Shown: positions 44,397 through 52,495, counted from the first letter of the stretch. The stretch is 64,000 nt of DNA from Dysosmobacter segnis (GCF_014297285.1 NZ_JACOQI010000002.1:124001-188000); one strand, 5' to 3'. Program-made: numbers and translations. Notes: a model not told the origin generated them from the sequence alone.

Positions 44397-44472
44397 CCGG
44401 GTGTAGCGCAGTTGGTAGCGCGCATGGTTCGGGTCCATGAGGCCGTGGGTTCGACTCCCGCCACTCGGACCA
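44397..44472 (+). tRNA. tRNA-Pro (anticodon CGG)
   Basis: 76 bases with an encoded CCA end. The acceptor stem CCGGGTG pairs with CACTCGG, the anticodon arm CATGG-TTCGGGT-CCATG gives CGG, and the T arm is GTGGG-TTCGACT-CCCGC. It reads CCG codons, common in this high-G+C genome. It has a perfect promoter upstream and a terminator-like inverted repeat (ATCCGAAC/GTTCGGAT, about 44482-44519) just downstream. Confidence 0.97.
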
Positions 44473-44554
44473 AGTAATGATAATCCGAACTACATTATCC
44501 AAGTGGGTAGTGTGTTCGGATTTATCATTTCTATTGAAAGTGTTTTATAGTAAA

Positions 44555-44582
44555 CAAGGGCAGGAGCTTATTCCTGCCCTTG
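44555..44582. repeat. Perfect inverted repeat between tRNA-Pro and the AT-rich gene
   Basis: CAAGGGCAGGA (44555-44565) and TCCTGCCCTTG (44572-44582) with a 6-base loop and no T run; it lies just upstream of a possible promoter (TTGCTC 44580-44585, TATAAT 44603-44608). Confidence 0.6.
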
Positions 44583-44682
44583 CTCTATAATGTCTGCTGT
44601 GTTATAATTTAATATATAGACAGCATGGGTATGAGTATTATCCATCAAGCCGATTTGTAATAGTTTTTTGGGGAGAACTTGA

Positions 44683-45213
44683 ATGAAAAAAAGGGCAATT
44701 TTTCTTATTGTACTGATTATTATTTTCGGTGTAGGGATTAGTTTCTTTATGTATTTTCCTAAAAGTATTGAAAATGCACTTAATAGAATAAAATATCCCT
44801 TTGAGGTAGGAGAGATTTTAGCGTCTCAACAGATTGACGAAAATCTCACCGCTGTTATATATACGAACAAAGAAGAAAAAAGCAATCTTCAAAACGCCAT
44901 TGTACGAAAGCGAGGCATCTTTTACGATGTCATTGAAACAAACGGTTCCGTGCATATCGAAAAACCAAAGCAACTTGAATCGGGTCAACTTAGAACCCAA
45001 GTATTGATTTCTTGGTATGATAAAAGTGATAAATATGTTATTATGGCAGTTGCCTACGATGAAGATGTATCTACCATTACCTATTTAAACCAAGAGTTGA
45101 TACAGCTAAATGTGAATGGTTATCGCTTATTTTGGGGATACGGAATTGGCGAATATGATGAAATGCACATGTTTGACAAAAACGGAAATTGCCTAGAACA
45201 GATTAAGGAATAA
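44683..45213 (+). CDS. AT-rich hypothetical secreted or membrane-anchored protein
   Basis: 176 residues with one N-terminal hydrophobic helix (about 5-24) and a soluble extracytoplasmic domain; no family recognised. Base composition is unlike the surroundings: sixty-base lines at 44701 and 45001 count 27% and 30% G+C, against 68% at 43981. It lies directly 3' of a tRNA gene, a favoured integration site. A GGGGAG ribosome-binding site precedes the ATG. Recent transfer from a low-G+C Firmicute is the likely reading. A bidirectional-type terminator follows. Confidence 0.75.
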   Translation: MKKRAIFLIVLIIIFGVGISFFMYFPKSIENALNRIKYPFEVGEILASQQIDENLTAVIYTNKEEKSNLQNAIVRKRGIFYDVIETNGSVHIEKPKQLESGQLRTQVLISWYDKSDKYVIMAVAYDEDVSTITYLNQELIQLNVNGYRLFWGYGIGEYDEMHMFDKNGNCLEQIKE

Positions 45214-45244
45214 ACTATATAATAGAGAATCCTACATAACAGCA

Positions 45245-45279
45245 GGCGGGAGCATCGTTACAGATGCTCCCGCCTTTGT
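45245..45279 (+). terminator. Terminator between convergent genes
   Basis: Perfect 12-base-pair stem GGCGGGAGCATC (45245-45256) with GATGCTCCCGCC (45263-45274), then TTTGTT on the plus strand. Confidence 0.8.
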
Positions 45280-45371
45280 TATACCTTGTTCTCTTGTCCG
45301 GCCTGCTGCTTTGCTTTCCACGCGGCGTATTCCCGCTGCCCGTCCCCGTTTACGGGCGACGGAGGGTTCTT

Positions 45372-45581
45372 TTAAATCGGGGTTGGAGTCTGGGCGAGGA
45401 GGAGGATCACCACAACGGCGGCCGCAAAGCCCGCGGCAGCGGCCAAAACCGCGATGCCGGTCCGAAGCCGCTTTCCGGTGGCTCTGCACACCAGCCAGAC
45501 ACACACCATACAGGCTGCGGCTGCCAGCAGGGAGATCCCCAGCCCCTTCCACAGCCACGCAAGCTCATAGAACCATCTCAT
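45372..45581 (-). CDS. Small membrane protein of unknown function
   Basis: 69 residues with two hydrophobic helices (about 12-32 and 43-62). The ATG overlaps the flavodoxin stop (ATGA), suggesting translation with it as the last gene of the nrdG operon. No family recognised. After its TAA (45372-45374) the same frame stays open for 30 more codons, ending at the TAA at 45279-45281 with a coding-like sequence (REYAAWKAKQQAG). Confidence 0.6.
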   Translation of the reverse strand: MRWFYELAWLWKGLGISLLAAAACMVCVWLVCRATGKRLRTGIAVLAAAAGFAAAVVVILLLAQTPTPI

Positions 45582-46099
45582 ATCAACTGTCCTCCCTCTC
45601 TCCGCACAGCCTGTTTCAATTCTTCAAGGTCATGGTCATCCGGATGGGTGAGGGCGCGGTCAAAATTCCGGATCAGTCCGTCCAGATTGGGAGCCGGGTT
45701 GGGCTGCTGCTTCATTTTTTCATACCGCTCCCGGACCGCCATGGGCATTTTGCCTTGGCACATATAAGTGCCGATGATCGAATTGCTCTCGTCGATGCTC
45801 TCCTTTACCCGATCCAGCACCTTTTGAAAATACGCCTCGCTTTCGCCGAAGCCCGCCGTGCCGAACAGGAAAATCTTCTTGTTTTTCAGGCGCTTCAAAA
45901 GCGCAAGCGCCGCTTCATCCGCAGTCCCCTTATCCGTCCAGAAGCCAACATACAGCTTTTCGGATTCGACCGCACCGGCTTCGTCCGTGCCGAAATGATC
46001 GCACAGATCCGCCGGAAGGCTCTCCCGGATCGCCTCAGCCAGCAGTCTGGTATTTCCCGTTCTGCTGGAATAAATAATGGAGTAGCGTTCATCGTTCAT
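45578..46099 (-). CDS. Flavodoxin family protein
   Basis: 173 residues. The FMN phosphate-binding loop SSRTGNTRLL is at 11-20, followed by YVGFWTDKGT and FLFGTAGFG, which form the flavin loops; a helical C-terminal extension of about 35 residues follows. Short-chain flavodoxins carry single electrons. Similar proteins are sometimes annotated BilS (partner of bilirubin reductase), but no bilR is adjacent. It lies 47 bases after trxB in the nrdG-nrdD-trxB operon; donating an electron to the NrdG iron-sulfur cluster would fit, as flavodoxin does in E. coli. That role is an inference. Confidence 0.85.
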   Translation of the reverse strand: MNDERYSIIYSSRTGNTRLLAEAIRESLPADLCDHFGTDEAGAVESEKLYVGFWTDKGTADEAALALLKRLKNKKIFLFGTAGFGESEAYFQKVLDRVKESIDESNSIIGTYMCQGKMPMAVRERYEKMKQQPNPAPNLDGLIRNFDRALTHPDDHDLEELKQAVRREGGQLI

Positions 46100-46146
46100 A
46101 AGCGTATCCTCTCTTTACTTTGATTGTTGGGATGATCCGGTGCGCG

Positions 46147-47058
46147 TCACTGTTCCGCCAGCCACCGGCAGGCGGAGACCACCGCCAAGGTGCCGTCCGA
46201 AACCGCCGTGGTCAGCTGCCGTACCTGCTTGTGCCGACAGTCGCCTGCCGCAAAAAAGCCCGGTGCGGCCGTTTCCATCCGGTCATTGGTCAGGAGATAC
46301 CCCTCTTGATCCCGTTCCGCCAGTGCCGCGGCCATTTCCGTATCGGGAACGCGGCCAAAGGCCACGAACAGCCCGCTGACCGGGAGCCGCGTCTCCCGTC
46401 CGTCGGCATTTTTCAGCAGAAGGTGTTCCAGCTCTCCGTTGTCGGCGTGGAGATCGGTGATGACCGTATCCGTCAGGATGGTAAGATTTTCCCGTTGGGC
46501 CGCCTGTTCCACCAACGTCTGCTCCGCCCGGAAGGTTTTTCTCCGGTGGATCAGTGTCACGCTGCGGCAGCGTCCGGCCAGAAACAGGGCGTCCTCAAAG
46601 GCGGTATTGCCGCCGCCGGCCACCGCCACGTCCTGCCCGTCAAAGAACGGGCCATCGCACAGGGCGCAATAGCTGACGCCGCGGCCTACCAATGCTTCTT
46701 CACCGGGCAGACCCAGCGTCCGGGGCTTTGCCCCAGCGGCATAAATCACCGCCCGGGCCGACACAGGCCCGTCCTCCGTTTCCAAAAGGAACGTGCCGCC
46801 CGTGTTTCGTTCGATCCTCTGTACCCCGCTGAAGGTCAGCTCCGCCCCGGCCGCTTCCGCCTGGGCATACATCCGGTCCCCCAGTTCCATGCCGCTGACC
46901 GCGCCAAGGCCGGGATAATTCTCCACCAGCGGCGAGAGGGTGATCTGCCCGCCGAAGCCGCTGCCCTCGAATACGGCAACGGAGCGTCCCGCCCGTGCGG
47001 CATACAGGGCGGCTGTCAGTCCGGCGGGACCGCCGCCGATCACAGCAAGCTCGATCAT
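46147..47058 (-). CDS. trxB: Thioredoxin reductase
   Basis: 303 residues from the ATG at 47058, which overlaps the nrdD stop by 4 bases; a longer frame from 47127 is inside nrdD. FAD-binding GGGPAGLTAA at 8-17, redox-active CALC at 131-134, and the NADPH motif HRRKTFR are present. It reduces thioredoxin-like disulfides with NADPH. Directly after an nrdD whose product ends in a glutaredoxin-like domain, it is the obvious reductase for that domain. Confidence 0.95.
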   Translation of the reverse strand: MIELAVIGGGPAGLTAALYAARAGRSVAVFEGSGFGGQITLSPLVENYPGLGAVSGMELGDRMYAQAEAAGAELTFSGVQRIERNTGGTFLLETEDGPVSARAVIYAAGAKPRTLGLPGEEALVGRGVSYCALCDGPFFDGQDVAVAGGGNTAFEDALFLAGRCRSVTLIHRRKTFRAEQTLVEQAAQRENLTILTDTVITDLHADNGELEHLLLKNADGRETRLPVSGLFVAFGRVPDTEMAAALAERDQEGYLLTNDRMETAAPGFFAAGDCRHKQVRQLTTAVSDGTLAVVSACRWLAEQ

Positions 47059-49421
47059 TGGGCATACTCCCGGAGGAACGCCTTGATCTGGGCTGCGCCC
47101 ACATAGAGAGTGGGTTCCTCTCCCCAAGCCACCAGCGTGGGGGCCTGCCGCAGGCCAAGTGCCTTTGTCTCCTCCGCATACTGTGCGGCATCCTTTTCCT
47201 CATAGGGAACGCCCGCCTTTTGCAGCAGCGGCTTCACCGCCCGGCAGTTGGGGCAGGTGGCCGTGACGAAGAGCGTGTAACGGTCTGCTTTCCCCGAAAC
47301 GGGCGCGGTCTCTTTCACTTCTTCCGCCGGAGCGGCTGCATGGGGCTGCGCCGCATCGCTCACCTGATAGGTTTTTCTGTCCTGATACTCCTGACTCTTG
47401 CCGTCGTTCCAGTTCTGCACCGGGCGGTAGTAGCCGGTGATGCGGCTGTAAACCTCCGTTTTCCGTCCGCAGATGGGGCAGGTGAACTGCTCCCCGGCCA
47501 GATAGCCGTGGTCTGCGCAGACGGAATAGGTGGGAGACAGCGTATAGTACGGCAGCTCGTAGTTCTCCGCGATCTTACGGACCAGCGCCGCCGCTGCCCG
47601 CCAATCGGGCAGCTTTTCGCCCAGGAAGGTGTGGAACACCGTGCCGCTGGTGTAGAGGGTCTGGAGCTTGTCCTGTACGTCCAGTGCGGCGAACACATCC
47701 TCCGTGCAGCCCACAGGCAGATGGCTGGAATTGGTGTAGTAGGGCGTCCCGCCCTCGTGGGCGGTGATGATATTGGGGTACTGTGCCTTATCGTGCTTGG
47801 CAAGGCGATAGGAGGTGGACTCGGCAGGGGTGGCCTCCAGATTGTAGAGGTCGCCATACTGCTCCTGATAATCGCTCAGCCGCTCCCGCATGTGCTTCAG
47901 CACCCGAACGGCAAAGTCCTGCGTCTCCTCATGGGTGAGGTCCTTGCGGAGCCAGTTGGCGTTCAGACCCGCCTCGTTCATGCCGACGAGGCCGATGGTG
48001 GAAAAGTGATTGTCGAAGCTGCCGAGATAGCGCTTGGTGTAGGGGTACAGCCCCTCCTCCATCAGCCGCCCGATGGTAGTGCGTTTGATCTTCAGACTGC
48101 GGGCGGCAATATCCATCATGTGATCCAGCCGGGCGAAGAAATCCGCTTCATCCTTGGCAAGATATGCAATACGGGGCAGGTTGATGGTCACGACGCCCAC
48201 GGAGCCGGTGGACTCGCCGCTGCCGAAGAAGCCGCCGCTCTTTTTCCGCAGTTCCCGGAGGTCCAGGCGCAGGCGGCAGCACATGCTGCGCACGTCGCTG
48301 GGCTCCATGTCGGAGTTGATGTAGTTGGAGAAGTAGGGCGTTCCGTATTTGGCGGTCATCTCAAAGAGCAGCCGGTTGTTCTCCGTCTCGGACCAGTCAA
48401 AGTCCTTGGTGATGGAATAGGTAGGGATGGGATACTGGAAGCCGCGGCCGTTGGCGTCGCCTTCGATCATGACCTCGATGAATGCCTTGTTGATCATGTC
48501 CATCTCCGGCTGGCAGTCGCCATAGGTAAAGCTCATGGGCTTGCCGCCCACGATACAAGGCTGACCGGCCAGATCGGCGGGTACGGTCCAGTCCAGAGTG
48601 ATGTTTGAGAACGGGGCCTGTGTGCCCCAGCGGCTGGGGGTGTTGACGCCATAGACAAAGCTCTCGACGCAGTGCTTGACTTCATTATAGCTGAGCTTAT
48701 CCATCCGGACAAAGGGGGCAAGATAGGTATCAAAGCTGGAAAATGCCTGCGCACCCGCCCACTCGTTCTGCATAATGCCCAGGAAATTCACCATCTGGTT
48801 GCATAAAGTAGCCAAGTGCTTGGCCGGGGCGCTGGTGATCTTCCCCGCCACACCCCCCAACCCTTCCTGAATGAGCTGCTTCAGGCTCCAACCGGCGCAG
48901 TAGCCGGTGAGCATAGACAGATCATGGATATGGAGGTCCGCGTTGCGGTGGGCGCTGCCGATCTCCTCGTCATAAATCTCGCTGAGCCAGTAATTGGCTG
49001 TGATGGCGCCGGAGTTGGACAGGATCAATCCGCCCACGGAGTAGGTGACGGTGGAGTTTTCCTTTACCCGCCAGTCGGACACCCGCAGATAATCGTCCAC
49101 CAGCTTTTTGTAGTCCAGAATGGTGGAGCTCATGTTCCGCAGCTTTTCCCGGTTCTTGCGGTAGAGAATGTAGGCCTTGGCCACTTCCGCATAGCCGGCC
49201 CGCTGAAGAACGGCCTCCACGCTGTCCTGAATGGTCTCCACATCGATCCGGCCATCCCGGATCTTATCGGCATAATCCGCCGTGACCTGCAAGGAAAGCA
49301 GGTCGATCACATCCGGGGCATAGGGAATATGGGTGGCGTCAAAGGCTTTCATAATGGCACTGGAGATACGGTTGAGACTGAATTCGGCAACATGGCCGTC
49401 CCGCTTGATGACTTGATACAT
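47055..49421 (-). CDS. nrdD: Anaerobic (class III) ribonucleoside-triphosphate reductase with C-terminal glutaredoxin-like domain
   Basis: 788 residues from the ATG at 49421 after AAAAGGAGAAGAGG; the ATG at 49451 gives a 10-residue lysine-rich extension and is less likely. An N-terminal ATP cone (about 1-90) precedes the glycyl-radical barrel. Near the C-terminus are the zinc ligands CADH and CPIC (about 635-651) and the glycyl-radical motif RITGYYRP (Gly663). After a Pro/Ala-rich linker, residues about 709-788 form a glutaredoxin/NrdH-like domain with CPNC at 723-726 and a cis-Pro segment QAPT. It reduces NTPs to dNTPs without oxygen. Most class III enzymes use formate; the fused domain suggests thiol reduction instead. 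Confidence 0.95.
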   Translation of the reverse strand: MYQVIKRDGHVAEFSLNRISSAIMKAFDATHIPYAPDVIDLLSLQVTADYADKIRDGRIDVETIQDSVEAVLQRAGYAEVAKAYILYRKNREKLRNMSSTILDYKKLVDDYLRVSDWRVKENSTVTYSVGGLILSNSGAITANYWLSEIYDEEIGSAHRNADLHIHDLSMLTGYCAGWSLKQLIQEGLGGVAGKITSAPAKHLATLCNQMVNFLGIMQNEWAGAQAFSSFDTYLAPFVRMDKLSYNEVKHCVESFVYGVNTPSRWGTQAPFSNITLDWTVPADLAGQPCIVGGKPMSFTYGDCQPEMDMINKAFIEVMIEGDANGRGFQYPIPTYSITKDFDWSETENNRLLFEMTAKYGTPYFSNYINSDMEPSDVRSMCCRLRLDLRELRKKSGGFFGSGESTGSVGVVTINLPRIAYLAKDEADFFARLDHMMDIAARSLKIKRTTIGRLMEEGLYPYTKRYLGSFDNHFSTIGLVGMNEAGLNANWLRKDLTHEETQDFAVRVLKHMRERLSDYQEQYGDLYNLEATPAESTSYRLAKHDKAQYPNIITAHEGGTPYYTNSSHLPVGCTEDVFAALDVQDKLQTLYTSGTVFHTFLGEKLPDWRAAAALVRKIAENYELPYYTLSPTYSVCADHGYLAGEQFTCPICGRKTEVYSRITGYYRPVQNWNDGKSQEYQDRKTYQVSDAAQPHAAAPAEEVKETAPVSGKADRYTLFVTATCPNCRAVKPLLQKAGVPYEEKDAAQYAEETKALGLRQAPTLVAWGEEPTLYVGAAQIKAFLREYAQ

Positions 49422-49440
49422 GGTCCTCTTCTCCTTTTCT

Positions 49441-50136
49441 CTATTGTCCACGGATCTGTGTGCTGGGAATATCAGGCAAAACGCTGTCCCGCAGCGCTTC
49501 GATCTCTTCTTTTGTCAGGGGCTTCATGCCGCTGCCCACCAGTTCGCCGGAGTCCACAAAGGGTTGAAGGAAATAGCGCTTCGCACCCTTGAGCCAACGG
49601 CCGATCCCGGCCATCTCCTCCGGTGTGTGCAGCGGTGCGCAGACGGTGGTGCGGAACTCATAGTCCACGGCGCCCGCCATCAGCAGTGCGGCACTCCGCT
49701 TCACCGGTCCCAGAAGATCCACGCCGCCGCAGGTCTCCGCATAGCGGTCCGGGCTGTTCTTGATGTCCATGGCAGCATAGTCCAGCAGCCCCTCCTGCGC
49801 CAGCGCTTCCAGCATGTCGGGGTTGGTGCCGTTGGTGTCCAGCTTCACGGCAAAGCCCAGCGCCCGGATCTGCCGCAGCAGCGCCGGAAGGTCCTCGTAC
49901 AAGGTCGGCTCCCCGCCGGTGACGCACACGCCGTCCAGCTTTCCTCGACGGGTCTCCAAAAAGGCCAGAAGCTTCTCCGTGGAAAGGCCGCCGGTCGCAC
50001 GGTCCGGCAGGACCAAAGCGGGATTGTGGCAGAAGGGGCAGCGCAGATTGCAGCCGGGCAAAAACACCGTGCAAGCCACTTTGCCGGGGTAGTCCAGCAG
50101 CGTTACCTTTTGCAGTCCGCCGATCCGCATACGCAT
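49441..50136 (-). CDS. nrdG: Anaerobic ribonucleotide reductase activating protein (radical SAM)
   Basis: 231 residues. The radical-SAM cluster motif CNLRCPFC (CxxxCxxC) is near 30-37, with GGEPTLYEDL as the SAM-binding GGE. It generates the glycyl radical on NrdD. It is somewhat longer than E. coli NrdG (154) and is the NrdG2/PflA-like size. The ATG follows GGAGGGAGAG. First gene of the operon, 19 bases ahead of nrdD, with a strong promoter and NrdR-type box upstream. Confidence 0.94.
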   Translation of the reverse strand: MRMRIGGLQKVTLLDYPGKVACTVFLPGCNLRCPFCHNPALVLPDRATGGLSTEKLLAFLETRRGKLDGVCVTGGEPTLYEDLPALLRQIRALGFAVKLDTNGTNPDMLEALAQEGLLDYAAMDIKNSPDRYAETCGGVDLLGPVKRSAALLMAGAVDYEFRTTVCAPLHTPEEMAGIGRWLKGAKRYFLQPFVDSGELVGSGMKPLTKEEIEALRDSVLPDIPSTQIRGQ

Positions 50137-50169
50137 CTCTCCCTCCCGCTGATCGTCTCTTAGAATTTA

Positions 50170-50198
50170 AGTATATAATGGCGGGCCCGTTCTGTCAA
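50170..50198 (-). promoter_or_regulatory. Promoter of the nrdG-nrdD-trxB operon
   Basis: Minus-strand TTGACA (50193-50198) and TATACT (50170-50175), 17-base spacer, about 30 bases before nrdG. Confidence 0.85.
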
Positions 50199-50206
50199 CT
50201 GCCGAA

Positions 50207-50222
50207 GCACAAGATATTGTGT
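50207..50222 (-). promoter_or_regulatory. NrdR-type box upstream of nrdG
   Basis: ACACAATATCTTGTGC on the minus strand closely fits the NrdR-box consensus (ACACnATATnTnGTGT) and ends 8 bases upstream of the -35. NrdR represses ribonucleotide reductase genes when bound to (d)ATP. A second canonical box at three-turn spacing was not found. Confidence 0.75.
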
Positions 50223-50239
50223 CTATTACGAAATAATAG
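50223..50239. promoter_or_regulatory. Palindrome adjacent to the NrdR box
   Basis: CTATTA-CGAAA-TAATAG, a perfect 6-base inverted repeat that abuts the NrdR box; possible binding site of another regulator. Confidence 0.4.
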
Positions 50240-50325
50240 TACTAAATAAAATTCGTCATATACAAGCTGACCGTGATTGCACAGTCTCCAGCAAATCCAA
50301 GGAACAGCAAGCAGGCACCTGAAGC

Positions 50326-50361
50326 AAAAACCGGGACATCCTGTTGGATATCCCGGTTTTT
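50326..50361. terminator. Bidirectional terminator
   Basis: Stem AAAAACCGGGACATCC (50326-50341) with GGATATCCCGGTTTTT (50346-50361), one mismatch, and T tracts on both strands. It ends the DUF1003 transcript. Confidence 0.85.
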
Positions 50362-50420
50362 GTTGATCCTTCTAAAATCATGCTTGAATTTACAAAAAAG
50401 GTACAAGCCTCAAAGCACGT

Positions 50421-50951
50421 TTATTTTTCACCGTCCGCTTTCGGTGTTCCCTTCTTCTGCCCTGCCAGATGCTTTTCCAGGGCGGACTGCCTGGCAAGGA
50501 TGGCGTTTACTTTATCGTAGAGATCCTCGATCATAATTTCCGTTTTGAGATTCACCTTGTAATCGTTCTCGGCACGGCGGCGGTCCTTTTCCTCCTGCCG
50601 GTTCTGGCTCATCATAATGAGCGGCGCCTGAATGGCCGCCACGCAGGAGAGCACCAGATTCAGCAAAATAAAGGGAAAGGGGTCGAAGGCCTTTGCCGCC
50701 AGCAGTGTGTTGACCACCATCCAGAGGATCAGCACGCCGGTGAAGGAAAAAATGAATGCCCAACTCCCCGCAAATTTCGCGATGGCGTCCGCCGCCCGCT
50801 GACCGAGGGTGTATTTTTCCTTCTCACCCGCGGGATTTTCGGAAATTTTGCTGTCCGCCAGCAGGTTCAGCACTTCCTCGTCCGTCATGTCATGGCGGAT
50901 ATCCTTGAGAACTTCTCTTAAAAGCTTTCTGTTTTCTTTCATAAATATCAT
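50421..50951 (-). CDS. DUF1003 family membrane protein
   Basis: 176 residues. Two membrane helices (about 64-82 and 92-112) sit in the typical DUF1003 core (GSWAFIFSFTGVLILWM, then NLVLSCVAAIQAPLIMMSQNRQ), followed by a long helical cytoplasmic tail. Function unknown. A second ATG three codons in is an equally good start. It lies 36 bases after the PucR regulator gene. Confidence 0.85.
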   Translation of the reverse strand: MIFMKENRKLLREVLKDIRHDMTDEEVLNLLADSKISENPAGEKEKYTLGQRAADAIAKFAGSWAFIFSFTGVLILWMVVNTLLAAKAFDPFPFILLNLVLSCVAAIQAPLIMMSQNRQEEKDRRRAENDYKVNLKTEIMIEDLYDKVNAILARQSALEKHLAGQKKGTPKADGEK

Positions 50952-50987
50952 CCGTTTCTTTTTGAATCTTCGCCTAAATGTACGGCT

Positions 50988-52217
50988 TTATGCCTCATTT
51001 TTCGGGGTATGCAGAAAGAAATCCGGCCCCTTGTTCTCAAACAGAATGAGGGACACACCCAGCAGCAGGTCGGCATGGAAGGACGGGTCATCCAGAGGAA
51101 TGTCGAAATCCTCCTGCAACCTGCGGATGCGGTAAAGCACCGTGTTGCGGTGGGTGTAGAGCGCGTCGCAGGTCTTTTTCAGAGAGCGGCAGCAAATCAG
51201 GTAATAGTAGAGCGTTTCGCAGTATTGCGTGTTCTTTTCCCGGTCATGGGCGGCCAAGCGGCGCAGTTCTACGGAGATCAGACCTCCGCGCCCCTCCAGA
51301 TTTTTCAGCAGCAGGGGTATACGGAGCTGTGCCGCAGAGCAGACCCGCTCCCCGTGAAAACGCTCATCCCGCATCAGTTCCAGCGCCTCCCGCGCGGTGG
51401 GGTAAAGCTTGGGAAGGTCGAAAAGCTCGTCCAGCGGCTCGGAGATGAGGACCTTGAGGTGGAATTCCTCCGCCAGATCATCGAACGCCTGAGCATCCTC
51501 GTCCTCGTGCAGGAACAGGAACACATCGCCCTTGTACAGAAAGGGGTGGCTGTCCGGAAGCCGCGCCTCCAGTGCCTCCTTCAACCGGCGCTTCCCGGCG
51601 TAAACGCTGTGGTAGGCCGCCAGATCCACCAATGCGAAGGTCCGCGGGTGGAAGTCCGCAAGGTAGGTATTGGCGGCCTGAAGCTGAAAATACGCAGCAG
51701 AGGAAAAGCCGCCGTCCAGCAAATGCATGAGTATGTCCTCTGCGGTCTCAAAGGGCTTGTCCTGCCGGCTGGCCTCCACAAACAGCTGCTTGGCGAGGAT
51801 ACGCTCCACCAGTTCCCATGTCTGAGCGGGAATTTTTTCCAGATGTCCGTCCGTGTCCACGCAGATGAGGCAGCCAAGCTGGACCCCCGCGCTGACAAGG
51901 AGTGCAAATCGCCGGGGATACGGACTGCCCGGCAGTTGGAGAAAGTCCGCCCGCCCTTCCGAAAGGGCCGGGCTTCTGCTGATAAGCACACCGGCTTCAT
52001 AGGTGATCTCGCCGCAGCTCACAACGTTTTGAAAAAGCTCATCGGAGAATCCCTGCGGCAGGCGGTATGCCGCCACATGAAAGGTATCGTCCAGCACCAG
52101 CAGCGGACAGTCCAGAATCTTGCCTGCGCTTTCCGCCAGTTGTCTGAGATCATCCTGCGCGAAGAATTCCTCCAGCAGCGTCTCAGCGCCGCAGTTTTCC
52201 CACTGTGTGTCTCCCAT
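50988..52217 (-). CDS. PucR family transcriptional regulator
   Basis: 409 residues from the ATG at 52217; an open frame extends to 52430 but crosses the promoter and encodes an improbable hydrophobic segment. The C-terminal PucR helix-turn-helix (TCDALYTHRNTVLYRIRRLQ) is clear, and the N-terminal two-thirds is a GAF/PAS-like sensory region plus a CdaR GGDEF-like domain. PucR proteins activate catabolic or transport genes in response to a small ligand. Neighbouring genes (DUF1003, Hsp20) do not reveal the target. Confidence 0.87.
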   Translation of the reverse strand: MGDTQWENCGAETLLEEFFAQDDLRQLAESAGKILDCPLLVLDDTFHVAAYRLPQGFSDELFQNVVSCGEITYEAGVLISRSPALSEGRADFLQLPGSPYPRRFALLVSAGVQLGCLICVDTDGHLEKIPAQTWELVERILAKQLFVEASRQDKPFETAEDILMHLLDGGFSSAAYFQLQAANTYLADFHPRTFALVDLAAYHSVYAGKRRLKEALEARLPDSHPFLYKGDVFLFLHEDEDAQAFDDLAEEFHLKVLISEPLDELFDLPKLYPTAREALELMRDERFHGERVCSAAQLRIPLLLKNLEGRGGLISVELRRLAAHDREKNTQYCETLYYYLICCRSLKKTCDALYTHRNTVLYRIRRLQEDFDIPLDDPSFHADLLLGVSLILFENKGPDFFLHTPKNEA

Positions 52218-52268
52218 CGCCCTCAGCCCCTTTCCACTTGTGCTTTCAGCACAAGCATCTCTTTTTTT

Positions 52269-52297
52269 ATTGTACTCACAGTTTCTTGTTTTTGCAA
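52269..52297 (-). promoter_or_regulatory. Promoter of the PucR gene
   Basis: Minus-strand TTGCAA (52292-52297) and TACAAT (52269-52274), 17-base spacer. Confidence 0.65.
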
Positions 52298-52495
52298 GGA
52301 AAAAAGATAAACTATACAGCAGAAAGAGGGAAAAAGGAAGCAGCCAGGGTGATGTGCAGTAACTGATGCACATTCCGAGCATGGCAGCCGATGGGTCGAA
52401 GATCGCCGCAGGCAGCGTTTGCTTGTGCAATCAGAACGTGCCGCCCTGTTTCCGCGATTCAATTTTGTAATTTCATCTCGAATGGAGGAATTATT

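Noticed and set aside
44294-44473. N-terminal extension of the spoIVFA frame through the tRNA
   Set aside because: This stretch is the antisense of tRNA-Pro and its promoter; a start at 44293 fits the family and the sigma-E-like promoter.
44473-45371. Attachment-site duplication of the tRNA-Pro 3' end
   Set aside because: No second copy of the tRNA 3' sequence was found downstream, so integration cannot be demonstrated.
52218-52430. 71-residue N-terminal extension of the PucR regulator
   Set aside because: It crosses the TTGCAA-N17-TACAAT promoter and would add a hydrophobic segment foreign to the family.
52300-52495. CIRCE or similar heat-shock operator upstream of hsp20
   Set aside because: No TTAGCACTC-N9-GAGTGCTAA or close variant was found.
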